Positions 1 through 11,930 of a stretch of DNA of 64,000 nt are shown piece by piece. The notes beneath the pieces are model-generated. The model saw nothing but the letters and a program-made list of their open reading frames with translations. It was not told the DNA's origin and searched no databases. This DNA is from Lactifluus volemus (taxonomy: Eukaryota; Basidiomycota; Agaricomycetes; Russulales; Russulaceae). A program made the translations under genes and the position numbers. The stretch covers positions 62,001-126,000 of the forward strand of contig WTXI01000024.1 of the NCBI GenBank assembly GCA_022376515.1. The letters run 5' to 3'. The first letter of the stretch is position 1; each line of letters starts with the position of its first letter.

Positions 1-490
1 TGTCGGTCGCTACAGGTACTGGGAGTGCAGGCTTCGCCGTCACGTTTGCGAAAACGCCGTCATTGTCCGTCCCTCCGCCTCTGGGCCGGTCGTCATGGCG
101 TGCACGGTACCACGCGGGGATCCATGCACCAAATGACCGGCGGAAAATCGACTGTGGTGGAGAGTGAGTGATGGGGGAGGTGGGTAGGTGACCGTTGGAG
201 TTGCCATAGTTGTTTGGAAAGGAAGTGGTAAAGTCTGAGGGTGGCGAACCGGGCGGCGGTACGTCGTAGTAGTCGCGCTCGAAATCGTACGCATTCGGCG
301 GTGGTGTTGGCTGAGAGCCGCCACTCGAAGGTGTAGGTCCAGCGGATACAGGAGATCGCGGCTGATGGAGAGTGAGAGGTGTCGTCTCTCCGTGGTCGTC
401 ATGGCCGTCGTCGAATGCGGCGTCCATCTCACGGTCAGCATCGGGACTCGTTCGTGGGTTGGGCAGTGGGGCATAATGGTGGACTGCCAT
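1..490 (-). CDS. BSD2/NDFIP-like membrane protein, N-terminal part (truncated by window edge)
   Basis: Reading from an ATG at 490, an open frame runs off the left edge. It begins MAVHHYAPLPNPRTSPDADR, continues through a Pro/Ser/Gly-rich stretch with acidic patches and a PPPNAYDFERDYYDVPPPGS-type segment, and reaches RRSFGAWIPAWYR, then a GGGTDNDGVFANVTAKP block. That last block is the hallmark of the fungal BSD2 (DUF2370) family, relatives of animal NDFIP proteins. These are Golgi/endosomal multi-pass proteins with PY-type motifs that recruit Rsp5/NEDD4 ubiquitin ligases to sort metal transporters and other cargo. The transmembrane half lies outside the window. No intron is needed in the visible part. 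Family assignment rests on the NDGVFANV block; the function in this species is inferred. Confidence 0.72.
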   Translation of the reverse strand, partial: MAVHHYAPLPNPRTSPDADREMDAAFDDGHDDHGETTPLTLHQPRSPVSAGPTPSSGGSQPTPPPNAYDFERDYYDVPPPGSPPSDFTTSFPNNYGNSNGHLPTSPITHSPPQSIFRRSFGAWIPAWYRARHDDRPRGGGTDNDGVFANVTAKPALPVPVATD

Positions 491-708
491 AGACCAAGGC
501 CAATGCTATTCTAAACGATTGATATAAAGAAAAGAAAAGAAAGGATCGTTGATGGTTTCAAATAAAAGTATTATTCGTTGCCTCAATTCAAATCAACAAT
601 AATCATTTTGATATCAGTTCCCGGGCCGATCATCATCACTAGCTCAGCAGTGCTTTTATATATCTCAACAATTCAGTGCCCTGTATCAAATTTGATGGTT
701 TGTTAGGC

Positions 709-2702
709 TCATCCGTATGTGTGTTTTGAAAGTAGGGAACGTACCCCTTTACTTTTCACTCCCTCTACCATTGCTTCCACCGGGTCCACTTCTACCCAAG
801 ATTCTTCATTGACATCAGCTGCTACCGCGCTCTGCGCCTGAGATGCGCCCAACTCATCGTCAACGTGATTTGTCACACTTTTAGACACCCTTCGGCGCTG
901 CCACTGGCCCATGCGATATCGTAGTACAACCATCAATACTGCGCGCCAACCTTCCACGGCGCTCGGCTGTTGGGCGACCATTTGCGCCTGCGAGTTGTTC
1001 GACGAAGATAAAAGCGATGTCAATGAGGGAGTAGAAGAAGGAACTCGGGTGTGAGTGGCGTTGATCGGTGCGATAGGTAAGGAGGGTACCGTTGTCGAAC
1101 GCACGACGTATGGGCAATAGGGTCGATGCTCTTTAAGCAGATCGATCTGTCGCATTTTTGGAAGCGTGGCAGAACTTGTATTACCTTCTGTCGTCCGGCT
1201 CAGGCGAGGGACTGAACCCGCCGCCCAAAGTCCGAGCCGTCTTAGACACAAAGAGCAATGCAAGAGGGAGGTATCTCTCCGCCGCTCAGGTGCCACACTA
1301 CCCCTGGGACTCCAAGGGAATGATGTATCGAATGACACAACACGGGATGGTGTCATCGGCGTCGCACTCCCGAGTCCCGACAGTCGTCGGGGTGTCTGAG
1401 GGACCGACGGTGCGACGGATGCTTCTCGTGGTGGGATGGAAGAAGCCCGAGACGGGGAAGGAGAACAGGTAGCAGAAGAAGGCACAGAAGGCACGAGAGA
1501 CCAGCCAAATAGCGATGTGATGATGGAAGTAGACGATGGCTCTAGGGGCCGTAAGATAGGCTGCTCCTCTTCTGATCCCGTCTCGGAACCTGCCCTTCCA
1601 TTGGTGGAAGGTTCGGTTTCGACGGAAGCGATGACGGTCAAAAGTGACTGTACTTGCGTCGAGGACTGCATCAAAGAAATCGGGTAAAGAAATCAGGTCA
1701 TAATAACCAATAAAGAGGGGAGTAAGTCGTACCAGAGGGTGCTTGATCTCCACACCTTCCAGAACAGGCTCTAAGGAACCTGCCCTGGTTTTAATCTCCT
1801 TTGCCATCCCAGCGGGAGACGCCAGAGGTATACGATAAACATCAGCTGGGAACGGGTCAGAAATTCTGGTACGTGAGTAATTGGCATAGCCAAACCCACC
1901 ACCGCATTGTCTCTTCTTCCATGGGCAGCCATCCTTGTGCATATTAACCAATTGTACGCGCTGTTTCTCCACAAGAGCGTTGGCTGCAGACGAGAAATGC
2001 GAGGCTTTAATTTGCATTTCTCCTGAAGTAGAACGCTTCTAGACGTACCAGCATCCCGGTTCATACCTTCTCGTCCGGCAAGCACCCACGATGCTCTGCA
2101 GATCCCGCAGACCAACCTATCCTTCCCATCATTCAGCCACCCACATTTGGCAGCCGCAAGAGCGTCAATTGCGGGGGGTTTGTTGGCGTACGTATTGAGT
2201 TTGTACGTGGCGAGCCGCTCAAGCAAGCTTTGCGTCGACGACGGACGGTATTCGTATGAGGCGGTAGAGCCTGAGCGAAGAGGTGTCGGTGGGCGAAACT
2301 TGACAGGCAGCACATTGCGTGTTTTGGCAGCAGTTCGTGCGATGATGGCGGCAAGATGTGGTGCCTTGGAGAGATCTGCCGTTTTGTCTCTAGCAGTTGT
2401 TCTAAGATATTGTGGGTGAATCAGTGGTTGGGTGGCATTAAAGGAAACAACATGACTGACGATTCGACCTCTCCAGTCTTGATGCCGTACTTAGAAAGGG
2501 TCGCATACAGGGAGTGGACGAAACGAGGTCGTTTGGTAGGTCGTTCTCCAAGAGGATTCTGCGAACCCATTGCATCGTCCAAGCTCTGTAGCACATCATC
2601 GAGCTTGCGCTGAAAGGTGGCAGGTCAGAAGAAATCAGGCAAGATGAAGTGGGTGATACTAACTTTGTGAATTCTCTCTGGAGTGTTCAAGGAATCTGCC
2701 AT
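709..2702 (-). CDS. C3HC-type zinc-finger protein (NIPA/Rsm1-like)
   Basis: A five-exon gene starting with ATG at 2702 (MADSLNTPERIHK), ending at 709. Introns are short and canonical; two are placed at 2005-2066 and 1666-1732. The N-terminal part carries a C3HC zinc finger: a SLLERLATYK lead-in, CGWLNDGKDRLVCGICRA (Cys pair), then HKDGCPWKKRQC after the third exon junction. A second domain near the C-terminus has HCSLCLRRLGLW and LLKEHRPYCPYV, matching the Rsm1 half of the family. Ser/Pro-rich linkers separate them. Animal NIPA is an SCF-type F-box-like subunit and S. pombe Rsm1 acts in mRNA export; which role applies here cannot be told from sequence. Both zinc-binding halves look intact. 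Start choice is supported by the immediate in-frame continuation RKLDDVLQSL after intron 1. Confidence 0.85.
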
Positions 2703-2828
2703 TACTCGTGACCGTGGGCGGTTAAAGGTGGCCTTGGCCCTTTGGCCTGACACTCACGTGAACGCGAAAGAAGCATTCAATGTCCCGCAGCTCGACTTTG
2801 TCTTTGTTCCCGACCTTCATCACTGGCT

Positions 2829-4285
2829 ATGACTGGCATACCTTTGACATCAAATAATACCAAAGAATTAAATGATGATGGATGGGAGGACGATCTAGTA
2901 CCTCATCCTAGACAGCCATCAACCATTCCCTCAACGTCCTCAACTCTTAGTACCACATCTACTCGAAGGAACACGAGGCTTCCCAATACACTTAATGCCA
3001 CCTCGTATACCCATGACGATTTCTCCGCCCCTGACCCAACCGATCACAAGCCCACTGACATTGTTGAGCCACTACCCATAGCGTCCCGAGACGAAGCGAA
3101 GAGTCCAGGCTCAAAGCCTTTTGGAACCCTGATATCACGCGCAGAGGTACTACTGTCCACGATCGTACCAAACATCAAATCTTGCATCTCTTGCACGGTC
3201 GTTCGAATGACCAAGTCCCCCATCCCATCCTCTCTCATTGTCCTTGCCTGTGCGGTTGTCTTTGTCTTTATCTTGAAAGCCATCAGGTATGCCCTCTCAC
3301 CCGTTCCGTTCTGTTCGTGTCATCTCACCCCTCCTACCCCGCTTTAAACCCAGCACTTCTGCGCCGGACCCCCCGCTCGCGGATTTTTCAAGGCTCTTAA
3401 ATCTCGAGGGCGGGACTTTCGAGGCCCTGCTTGATGAATCCGTCAAGGGTCCTGTTCTCGCTCTGGAAATGAAGAATGTGGGAATAGCTACGAGCGACCT
3501 CGCCACGCTAGTACGCATAAGCGGTCTGAATAGCCGCGAGGTTCTCACAGAGTCTCTGAACGAGTTTGCGAAGGATGCGCGCCAGGTCAGTCGTAGCTTG
3601 ACACGCTTCGACTCCAAGGTTCGAGGCACCGTAGACGAGTATGTATAGTACATCGTCTCTCCATATCAAGTCACTGACAACAATTTGGAGCCTCATTACT
3701 GTCAATGGCTATGCCCTCCATGCTATCGAATCCGCCAACTCCAAGTCTGGGGCGCTTTTGCCCAGTTCCCTGTGGCCTTTCTCTCCCTCGAAAGCCACCT
3801 CAAAACGAGTTATAGCGCGAACTTTCACCGAGGCGACGAACACACTTTCTGTCAACTTGGAACGCCTCATCTTGGAGGCTGAGGTGTCTATGGCCCACCT
3901 CGACAAACTCGAAAAAAAGCTAGAAACTATTCATGAAATCGTCTCTCTTGAAGATGCCTCGATCTCCAAGGAGAGAACTGATCTCCTTGCGCAGCTTTGG
4001 ACATTTTTGGGTGGTAACAGAGACGAAATCGGTGGAATGGATAACCATCTCGACTTACTCAAGGGCGTAGGTGGGTACCGCGAGCGTGCGCTCGCCGTCA
4101 TCGTCCCAGCATTGCAGATGATGGATACGATGGAGGCGGACATGGAAGAGCTTCGTCAGCGCGCCGTTGCTCCGCAGCTTGTCGGTGATGCTATACCAAT
4201 AGAAGTGCATATCAAGAACCTAAGGAGCGGGGTTGAGAGGTTGAAGGGAATCCGGAATGGCGAGAAAGCAGTTCACGACAGCTAA
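2829..4285 (+). CDS. Single-pass membrane protein with helical C-terminal half, unknown function
   Basis: Three exons: 2829-3286, 3354-3638 and 3691-4285, with canonical splice sites and phases that join cleanly. The product is about 445 residues. The first ~130 residues are polar and Ser/Thr-rich; a hydrophobic segment (SLIVLACAVVFVFILKAI) at roughly 135-153 is the only clear membrane span. The remainder is charged and probably largely helical, with heptad-like LDKLEKKLETIHEIV and KNLRSGVERLKGIRN segments. Topology would be a short N-terminal side and a long soluble C-terminal side. I recognise no named domain; basidiomycete genomes contain similar unnamed proteins. It is convergent with the following minus-strand gene and divergent from the preceding C3HC gene, with only ~125 bp between the two starts, so the promoter must be compact or shared. 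Confidence 0.6.
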
Positions 4286-4505
4286 CTCGGGAATGAAGTA
4301 TTGGTGTCTGTGGAAGTTGTACGCTGTTAATCGTCTTGGACTTTTCGTAACTACTAACTACCAGGGGAACAAAAGGGTGCAGGGATTTTTGGGGTTGATC
4401 AATGGTCGTAGTAGTGGTAATCAATAATGTGCTTATATGTGATTCATATACCTGGTCAGACAGGCGAGGACTATTATATTGTGTGATTTGAGTACAATCA
4501 ACTCC

Positions 4506-4540
4506 CATAACCCATAGTACACCCAGGGCTATGGGTTATG
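4506..4540. repeat. Perfect 12-bp inverted repeat between convergent genes
   Basis: CATAACCCATAG at 4506-4517 is repeated exactly in inverted orientation at 4529-4540, with an 11-nt spacer. It sits in the ~400 bp between the 3' ends of two convergent genes, the only gene-free stretch here. The rest of 4286-4690 is AT-richer DNA with no coding signal that I can see. A role in 3'-end formation or transcript separation is possible but not shown. Confidence 0.55.
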
Positions 4541-4690
4541 AGAGATCAGAGTGGTCAATAAGTGACTTTTCTGACTTTCGTAGTAGTAGATAAAACTTTT
4601 ATAGGGTTTGAGGGAGTATGGATACGGAGCTATGGTTATGAGGGACATTACAGTACGCGGCAAAATCATATTGGCACGTGAGCGTGTCAT

Positions 4691-7562
4691 CTACCCGTTT
4701 TCGCGCTCTCTCCTCCTCTCGCTCGCGATCCTTTCAGCCTCCATCCTCTCCACCTCCTTCAAAATCCCCACAACCTTTCTCCCACCGGCCACATCCTTCC
4801 GCAGAAAGAGCGCCTTGATAAACATCTTGTACAGTGGCCTGACGTGCCGCACGAACGATATCTTCTTCCTCGACGACTTGGACATCGGAATGATCGGCGT
4901 GCTGTTTCCAAGCACCAAAGCTGCTTCCCTCATCACCGCTTCGCCAGACCCGAACGGTACGCCCACGCCCACTCCCCCGGGGTATCCGCTCCACACGAAA
5001 TAATCAAATAACCGACGCACGAGCGACGCGTCGAGCACCGTGGGCCAACGCAGCGCCGCCCTGACGATAATGTTCGTCGTCACGCGGTCGGGCACGAACC
5101 CATGATCGTGGACGAGCATCCTGAGCGTGCGCTGCACGCTCTTCACGTGTCGCGCGCCGCGCGATTTGGGCGTCGTGCGTGCGACGTGTCCATCGAGGAT
5201 GACATTCCCCAACGCCGTCCTTGACCTGGCGTCAAGTGACGCGCACAGCAGAATCCGATAGACTCGTTTCGCCGAGTTCACGCCCCGCGCGCGTACGAGC
5301 ACCTTCAAGCCATCGCGAACGTCGGCCCGAGTGCGTGCGCGCCGAGTGACCCACTGGCGTAAAAGACCCGCGGCAGGGTGACGCCGGCCCGATCGTATGC
5401 GGGCCACTACATCCGTGAACCATTTCGGTCGCACGGACCCGCCGAGCTGCGCTTCTACTTGAGAGGCTCCTCCCTTCCGCGCGAGACCGAGTAACACGAA
5501 TCGCCTCCAGCGAGTGTGCGGGTAAAGCTTTGCGATCTCCGCTGCACCGCGGAACTGTCTGTGGTATAAGAGTGTGCGAAGGAAGGTGCACACAGTACGG
5601 TCGTTGAAGAACCCACGGTTATGCCGGTGCACATTCTTGAAGGTGGAGATGGCGGCAGGTGCTTGTCCCGAACACGCAAGCGCGAGTAGTGCCCACGCCA
5701 TGTGACGACGGGCGGGAGCTGTCCGAGGAGGTGCCTCGGATGCGAATACGGTGAGTAGGGCCTTGGCAAGGATGGCCGCAAGGTTAAGATCGATGTATTG
5801 GTTCCCACGCTTGGCAAGTGGGTGAAGGATCGTTCCGACGACGGGTCCTGTAAAGACGACATTGGCTAGCATTGGTATCGCGAGGTCCGTACGGCCTTCT
5901 TGTATGAGCATCACGCCCAGGGGCGTGGAAAGGTCAGGTACAGGGAGGTAGGGCTGCCATAGATGATATACCTCCACAGCGCGCTGTGCATCTAGGCGAA
6001 CGAGCCGCAAGATAGTCTTGGAGAGTAACATAGGATGCCACTGCGGAAAGACAATATGTGGTGGAAGATTCGTGACGATTCGCTCCCACAGAAGTCGCCT
6101 GAAGCAACAGCTGCAGTTAAATATTCAACTGCGAGCAATTGGGCTTGTCGTCGAGCGGTGTCATCGCCGAGATCGAATTGCCAAAACCCAACCGAGGCAA
6201 GACGAACACACGAATATACGAGCGATGTGTCGCGTGCAAGCGCCGCAAGGCGAAAGAAAGTGCCAAGAAGGGGACGCACAAGGGCGCGGTGTGCATGTGC
6301 GTCGTTATTCGCCACCTCAACCCAAGATGCCCACAGTGCATGGACCAGGCTGCGTAAGTCGGACGAGACACCACATACATTAGCGATACGCTCGACAAGC
6401 GCAATGACCGCGACGAGTCTGACACCAACAGCCGATGACCGCGCGCTATCGTTCGTATGGAGAGTTGGCACCATTGCTAGGGAGTGTATCGGGGTACGCG
6501 TGGTAGCGAGGGCAAGATATACAAGATTCTGCCACCGAAATTCTATCCTGGCGGAAGGATTGAACATGCGTTGAGTCTCCGAGTGAGCCCACTCTTGGAT
6601 AGCGAGTTGTGAGGGAGTACCAGAGAGTGACGGGGTAATGCGTGGAAATAGTATGCGTACAATTTGGTGTGTCAGGTCCGATGCGGTGAGACAAAAGGAT
6701 GGGTGGAACTCCGGAGCATCTGCTTCGGGTTCAGGAGGTAGAGAGGTGAAGCGGGCACGACTTTCCTCAGTAAAACCGACGGGTAAGGAAAGGCGTTGCG
6801 ACATGATGCCTAAAATCGTCTCCTTGAGGTCGTCCGACAGAACTTTGTCGGCAGTCAACACCACGTCCCACAGGACCTCGAGCAAGTTGGGTGAACAATA
6901 GATGTCGCGTTTCATCAGGAAACAAAGCCATGCTATGACTTCCATCATCGTATCTTGCTTGTTCAGAGAAAGTAACGTTTTCAAATAGGGCTCATGATCG
7001 TCAGGGGAGGAGGTATTGACGTCTAAGGTGAGGTACCGCTCTCGTGCAGCCATCAGACGAGGATCTGAGACTAGATGTATCTCAGCTCAGGCCTGTCAGG
7101 ACAAGTAGCGAGCTTACCATCACCACCGGCATATACATCTGAATCGACTAGGGCAGCCTCCGACGCCCTTGCTCTCATCAGCCAATACAAATCACCCTCC
7201 GTGAGAATCCCCGTCGCTCGCTTTTTATCTCGCACCATCTGAAAAATAAATCCCCACCATGTTCGAAATTTCCCTTGTCTATGTGCTGGGCCAGGGGCTC
7301 TTGAATTGACTCGGAGGGTCGGGGACAGAAAGCGTGCCAAAGAGGGATATCACGGCACTAAATTGAGGACCACTGAGGTCACCCAACATGTCCCGGGCAT
7401 GCGCGCGAAGGTAGAGCTCGTGAATAGGCGTATAGTGTATATCTCGGGAGTGGTGCGCGAAAGGTTGGAGAATGAAAAGATGCGACAAAGAAGCGGATTG
7501 CAGGAACGCCGACGATGGTATGTGCTGTCGTTCTCAGGACTGGAGGCAGCGGGGTGGCGCAT
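4691..7562 (-). CDS. Long helical-repeat (PPR-like) protein, 5' end unresolved
   Basis: Two long blocks are certain: one from about 7053 down to the intron near 6030-6086, and one from there to the stop at 4691. They join through a short intron (donor GTGGGA, acceptor CCGCAG) that gives GDFWHPMLLSKTILRLVRL in one frame. Earlier coding parts at about 7080-7320 (GKFRTWWGFIFQMVRDKKR) and 7320-7490 (HELYLRAHARDML) belong upstream, but I could not settle the first exons or the start. The protein is alpha-helical, rich in Ala/Leu/Arg, with repeated helix-pair units such as NSAKRVYRILLCASLDARSR and TTNIIVRAALRWPTVLDASL, resembling fungal pentatricopeptide-type proteins that bind organellar RNA. A basic, aromatic N-terminus would fit mitochondrial import. 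No diagnostic catalytic motif was seen. Confidence 0.5.
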
Positions 7563-8135
7563 TGTTGAGAGATCGATAGGGTATTATGGGTCACGATTGA
7601 AGTCTCCTGGAGGCATTTAGAATCACAGAATGGTTGCTAGCTCAACATGAGCATATTGAAATAAATGGCACGCGCAAAGAACTACGTACAAGTATCGGGA
7701 AGATGAAGATTAGGGAGTCGTGTAAGGCAGCATCGCCACATTCCATCGCGATAAACTCGCGTTTTGATAGACACAACACGGTTTGACGTGTCTGTCGTGT
7801 TGGTGCCACAAACCAAAGCGGAGTCAAAAATCAAGTATCTAAACCTTAACTCTAATTCTAGACATGCAATCATCAATCAATCAACCGGAACCGGGCTCAC
7901 CCAACACACCCACCACATCGCCTTGAAAAATCCATTGGCACCTAGGTCCGTTTAGCATTCTCTGCGGTGACCCACTCTTAACAATGACACATATACGCTG
8001 CAGAGGTCAATAGGGAGGCACTTGGTATCTTTGACACTTGCATATCTGTATCCATACACCATCTTTGTGGGTCTCTCCATCCACACATCAGTGCGCTGTC
8101 TAAGAGATTGCGTGAAATTAGGTTATCACATAAAA
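7563..8135. other. Intergenic region, putative shared promoter of the PPR-like and P0 genes
   Basis: This 570-bp stretch lies between two divergent genes. It has no frame with convincing protein character. The 3' part (about 7900-8135) would contain the promoter and 5' leader of the P0 gene. I see no clear TATA box or named operator. Confidence 0.45.
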
Positions 8136-9236
8136 ATGGGTGCTACTCGTTCTCAGAAGGAGTTGTACTTCGAGAAGCTCAAGCAGCTCATTGCCAAATA
8201 CTGTGCGTTGTCTCTTCAAGTATATTTCAATGTTATGTATTGATATACTCCCGGCTTCGCTAGCCTCAATCTTCATCGTCAATGTCGACAATGTCGGTTC
8301 CAACCAGATGCACCAAATTCGTGTCTCCCTTCGCGGCAAGGGTGTCGTCTTAATGGGCAAAAATACCATGGTCCGGCGTGCTCTGCGTTCTATCATCTCT
8401 GATTTCCCGCAACTTGAGCGCCTCCTTCCACACGTCCGTGGCAACATCGGCTTCGTCTTCACCTCTAGCGACCTCACTGAGATACGGGATCTCATCACAG
8501 TGAATAAGGTTGCTGCTCCTGCTCGTGCTGGTGCCTTGGCACCCAGAGATGTCCAAGTGCCCGCCGGCAACACGGGCATGGAACCCGGAAAGACGTCCTT
8601 CTTCCAAGCGCTCGGTATCCCAACCAAGATTGCGCGTGGTACCATTGAAATTGTATCAGACGTGCAGGTTGTTACAGCTGGCACCCGTGTGGGTCCTCCG
8701 AGGCGACGCTGCTAAATATGTTGAACATCTCACCGTTCACGTTCGGAATGACGGTCGTGCAAATCTTCGACCAGGGGAACGCGTTTCCTCCCGATGTTCT
8801 TGATGTGTCTACGGACGAGCTCATCGATCGCTTCCTTACTGGCGTTAAGACCGTAGCGGCTCTCTCACTAGCGCTCAACTACCCAACAATTGTGTCGGTT
8901 ACCCACTCTCTTGTGAACGCATACAAAAACCTGCTCGCGATCGCCCTCACGACAGAATACACGTTCGAGGGGGCGGAGAAGGTAGTTTCTCACTTCTCTT
9001 GATTGTCCCTGCTTCCCTAAACCCTCGCTCTAGGCCAAAGAATACCTCGCAAATCCCGAGGCATTCGCCGTTGCCGCTGCCCCTGCGGCGGTGACTGAGG
9101 CGGCGGCTCCTGCGGCGGCTGAAGAGGAGAAGGAAGAAGCTGATGAGTCGGATGAAGACATGGTCAGTTTCCCTGCACATGACTATACCTACTTGGCGCT
9201 GACTGTTTATGGCAGGGTCTAGGTCTCTTTGATTGA
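8136..9236 (+). CDS. RPP0: 60S acidic ribosomal protein P0 (apparent one-base frame break)
   Basis: Four exons: 8136-8202, 8264-8981, 9034-9162 and 9216-9236. The product starts [18 protein letters not shown] and ends with the diagnostic stalk tail ESDEDMGLGLFD, preceded by an Ala-rich hinge. P0 anchors the P1/P2 dimers on the large subunit and forms the GTPase-associated centre for elongation factors. Internal landmarks include [42 protein letters not shown] and [18 protein letters not shown]. In the second exon the frame breaks at 8695-8697: GGT-CC-TCC-GAG would need one more C to read GPSEATLLN as in all P0 proteins, and without it translation stops at TAA 8713-8715. Because P0 is essential and single-copy in fungi, a missing base in the assembly is the likeliest explanation. 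Introns near the start and in the tail are canonical GT-AG. Confidence 0.95.
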
Positions 9237-9778
9237 TCGGCTGTATCAGATTTGTGTCCTCAGACATTGTTTCCGAATATTGAGTGGTTATTCCACAACC
9301 AAATTAATGTATGAGGGAAGTCAACAGTACGCCGGATTAACAAGAACAAAAGTCTCGAAAGAGTAGCCGTGGCGTTTTGTTGATACGTAAGAGGTGGTCC
9401 TGTCTGATAGGGCCTTGCCATCTTATGTTAGCGAGCGGCCAGCAACACTGAGATTTTTGATGAATGTGCCCGATTTGGATGCTGGATGAGATTCAGCGGA
9501 CCTTCATCGGGTCGGGACTCGGTTCGAAGGGAGGTAGTTGGGTGAAATTTTGGCTAGTGTGAATTGATTGGTAAAGAGCGATGAGAGTGATAATGAAAAC
9601 TGGCGGCCAACTTTGACAGCGAGCGTCACGGTCATGAACCGAACACGGCTCGTCCTCAATCTAACCAACAACGAACAACGAACGGTCATCGGATAACGTC
9701 CTGCCAGCTCAAACTACTTAACCCACTCTTACATCTCTTCTAATCTCACTTTCACTCACTTTCACTCACTCACTCTCA
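9237..9778. other. Intergenic: P0 3' flank and TPS1 promoter
   Basis: About 540 bp between two genes in the same orientation. The last ~60 bp before the TPS1 start are strongly pyrimidine-rich, with repeated TTTCACTCAC units (roughly 9745-9777), a pattern common just upstream of well-expressed fungal genes. No coding frame or known stress-response element was identified with confidence. Confidence 0.45.
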
Positions 9779-11654
9779 ATGCCAGTAACCGACCTTTCCC
9801 TTTCGCATCCCGCCACCCCCAATCCCGAGATCCTTCCAGAACAGCATCTCATCGTCGTCTCTAACCGTCTCCCTATTACCATCACAAAGGATGCTCATGG
9901 CGAGTACCACTTTAAAATGTCCTCAGGTGGTCTTGTCTCCGCCCTCTCTGGCACGAAAAAGTCCATGAGTTTCACTTGGATTGGATGGCCCGGCTTCTAT
10001 ATTCCTCCCAAAGACAGGCCAATAGTCGACAAGCGTCTCATGGAGGAGTATTCTTGTCAGGCGGTATATCTCGACGACGACGTTGCGGATCGCCATTATA
10101 ATGGCTTCTCAAACTCCATCCTCTGGCCCCTCTTCCACTATCATCCCGGAGAGATGAACTTCGATGAGGAGAATTGGCTCGCGTACCGTATGGCCAACAT
10201 GCGCTTTGCTGAGGTCGTCCGTCATCAAGTTCGCGAAAATTCCATGGTATGGGTCCAAGACTACCACCTCATGCTCCTCCCTATGCTCCTGCGGGCCCTC
10301 CTCACCGGCCCAGGGCTTACCCGCGATTTTACGACCAACGAGCTCGCGGTCATCACAGAGGGCGTCGAGTTGGAAGGCCCCCCTAAGAGCCCCGAAGCGA
10401 TCAAGGGCGTCAAGATCGGCTTTTTCCTCCACACGCCCTTCCCGTCGAGCGAGATTTACAGGTCCGTCCTTGATCTTGCGTGACACCGTGTAGACGCCTT
10501 CCCTCAATGACGCGCGTCCATCCTACTTCAGGATATTGCCCGTCCGTCGCGAAATCCTTCTCGGCGTGCTCTACTCGGACCTCATCGGCTTTCACACCTA
10601 TGATTACGCGCGCCACTTTCTCTCGTCGTGCACTCGCATCCTTTCGCTTCCCACCATGCCGAACGGCGTCGAGTTTGAAGGCCGACTGGCGCATGTGGGG
10701 ACCTTCCCCATCGGAATTGACCCGACCTCCTTTACAAGGGCACGTATCTTTTATTCACTTAGTTCTCTACGTGCGCTCACTTGGACTTGTACGTGCAGAA
10801 CCTAGAGAAAGAGTCCATTCAGAGCCGTATTGCATGCCTTGAGCAGCGCTTTAACGGCGTCAAGGTCATCGTCGGCGTGGACCGACTCGACTATATCAAG
10901 GGCGTGCCCCAAAAGCTCAATGCACTCGAGCTCTTCCTTACTCAGCACCCAGAGTGGATCGGAAAGGTCGTACTCGTGCAGCTCGCCGTGCCATCTCGCC
11001 AGGACGTGGAGGAGTATCAGAATTTGCGCGCGACAATCAACGAACTCGTCGGTCGTATCAACGGACGCTTCGGCACGGTCGAATTTATGCCGATCCACTT
11101 CATGCACAAAAGCTTGCCGTTCGACGAACTCTGTGCATTGTATGCGGTTAGCGATGTCTGCCTAGTGACCAGCACGCGCGACGGTATGAACTTGGTGAGT
11201 GTTCTCCCTCTTTCCTCACACGCTTGCCCGCTTACGCTTACGCGACGCGGTAAATCAGGTCTCGTACGAGTACATCGCATGCCAGCAGGCCCGCCAGGGC
11301 GTGATGATCCTTTCCGAGTTTGCCGGTGCCGCGCAATCACTCAACGGCTCGATCGTAGTCAACCCGTGGGATAGTCAGCAGGTGGCTGACGCGATCCACG
11401 AGGCGGTCACGATGCCCGCCGAGGTGCGCGCGGAGAACCACCGGAAATTGTTCAAATACGTCAACAAGTACAGCGCCGCGTTCTGGGGCACCTCGTTCGT
11501 CAGGGAGATGCTCAAGATCGCGCCTGGCTCTGAGGGTCTCGTGTTGGGCGACAAAGCCGGTCAGGGCGTGCTTCTGCCTGGAAGCGCAGGCGGATCGCGT
11601 TTGCCGGCGTCGTCGCCACCGGTAGAGATCGATAGATCCGAGATTGTGGCGTGA
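9779..11654 (+). CDS. TPS1: Alpha,alpha-trehalose-phosphate synthase (UDP-forming), GT20 family
   Basis: Four exons: 9779-10461, 10532-10739, 10799-11194 and 11259-11654, giving about 560 residues, the usual length for fungal TPS1. It transfers glucose from UDP-glucose to glucose-6-phosphate in the cytosol, making trehalose-6-phosphate for stress protection and control of glycolysis. Family signatures are all present in order: LIVVSNRLPITI at the N-terminus, the SSGGLVSAL loop, TWIGWPG, the HYHPGEMNF region, WVQDYHLMLLP, the HTPFPSSEIYR phosphate-binding motif, the VGVDRLDYIKG motif, and the donor-binding TRDGMNLVSYEYIACQ that spans the last junction. The second intron (10740-10798) starts with GC rather than GT: the exon must end at AGG to stay in frame with NLEKESIQSRI. 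There is no C-terminal phosphatase domain, so this is the synthase subunit only. Confidence 0.97.
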
Positions 11655-11930
11655 GCGACGCCGTGAGTGAGTGACCGTGCCGTGCAGCGCGAGAAGCAAT
11701 AAAGTTTTGCGTGGAAGGGAAGTCTCCTCTAGATTAAGTGGATTGCATCTCGTGTCTTATCGGTACCTTTTTTTTTTACATGTATTTGTTGTGGTTGTTG
11801 TTGCTGTGTCATTCTATGACGACCTATCCTTTGGTCATAATTATCGGACTAACGTATTCATTATTGTAGCAGTACGACTGGGGAAGAAAAAAAAAACACA
11901 CGTCGAGAATTTGGGATGACAAACACTGAG

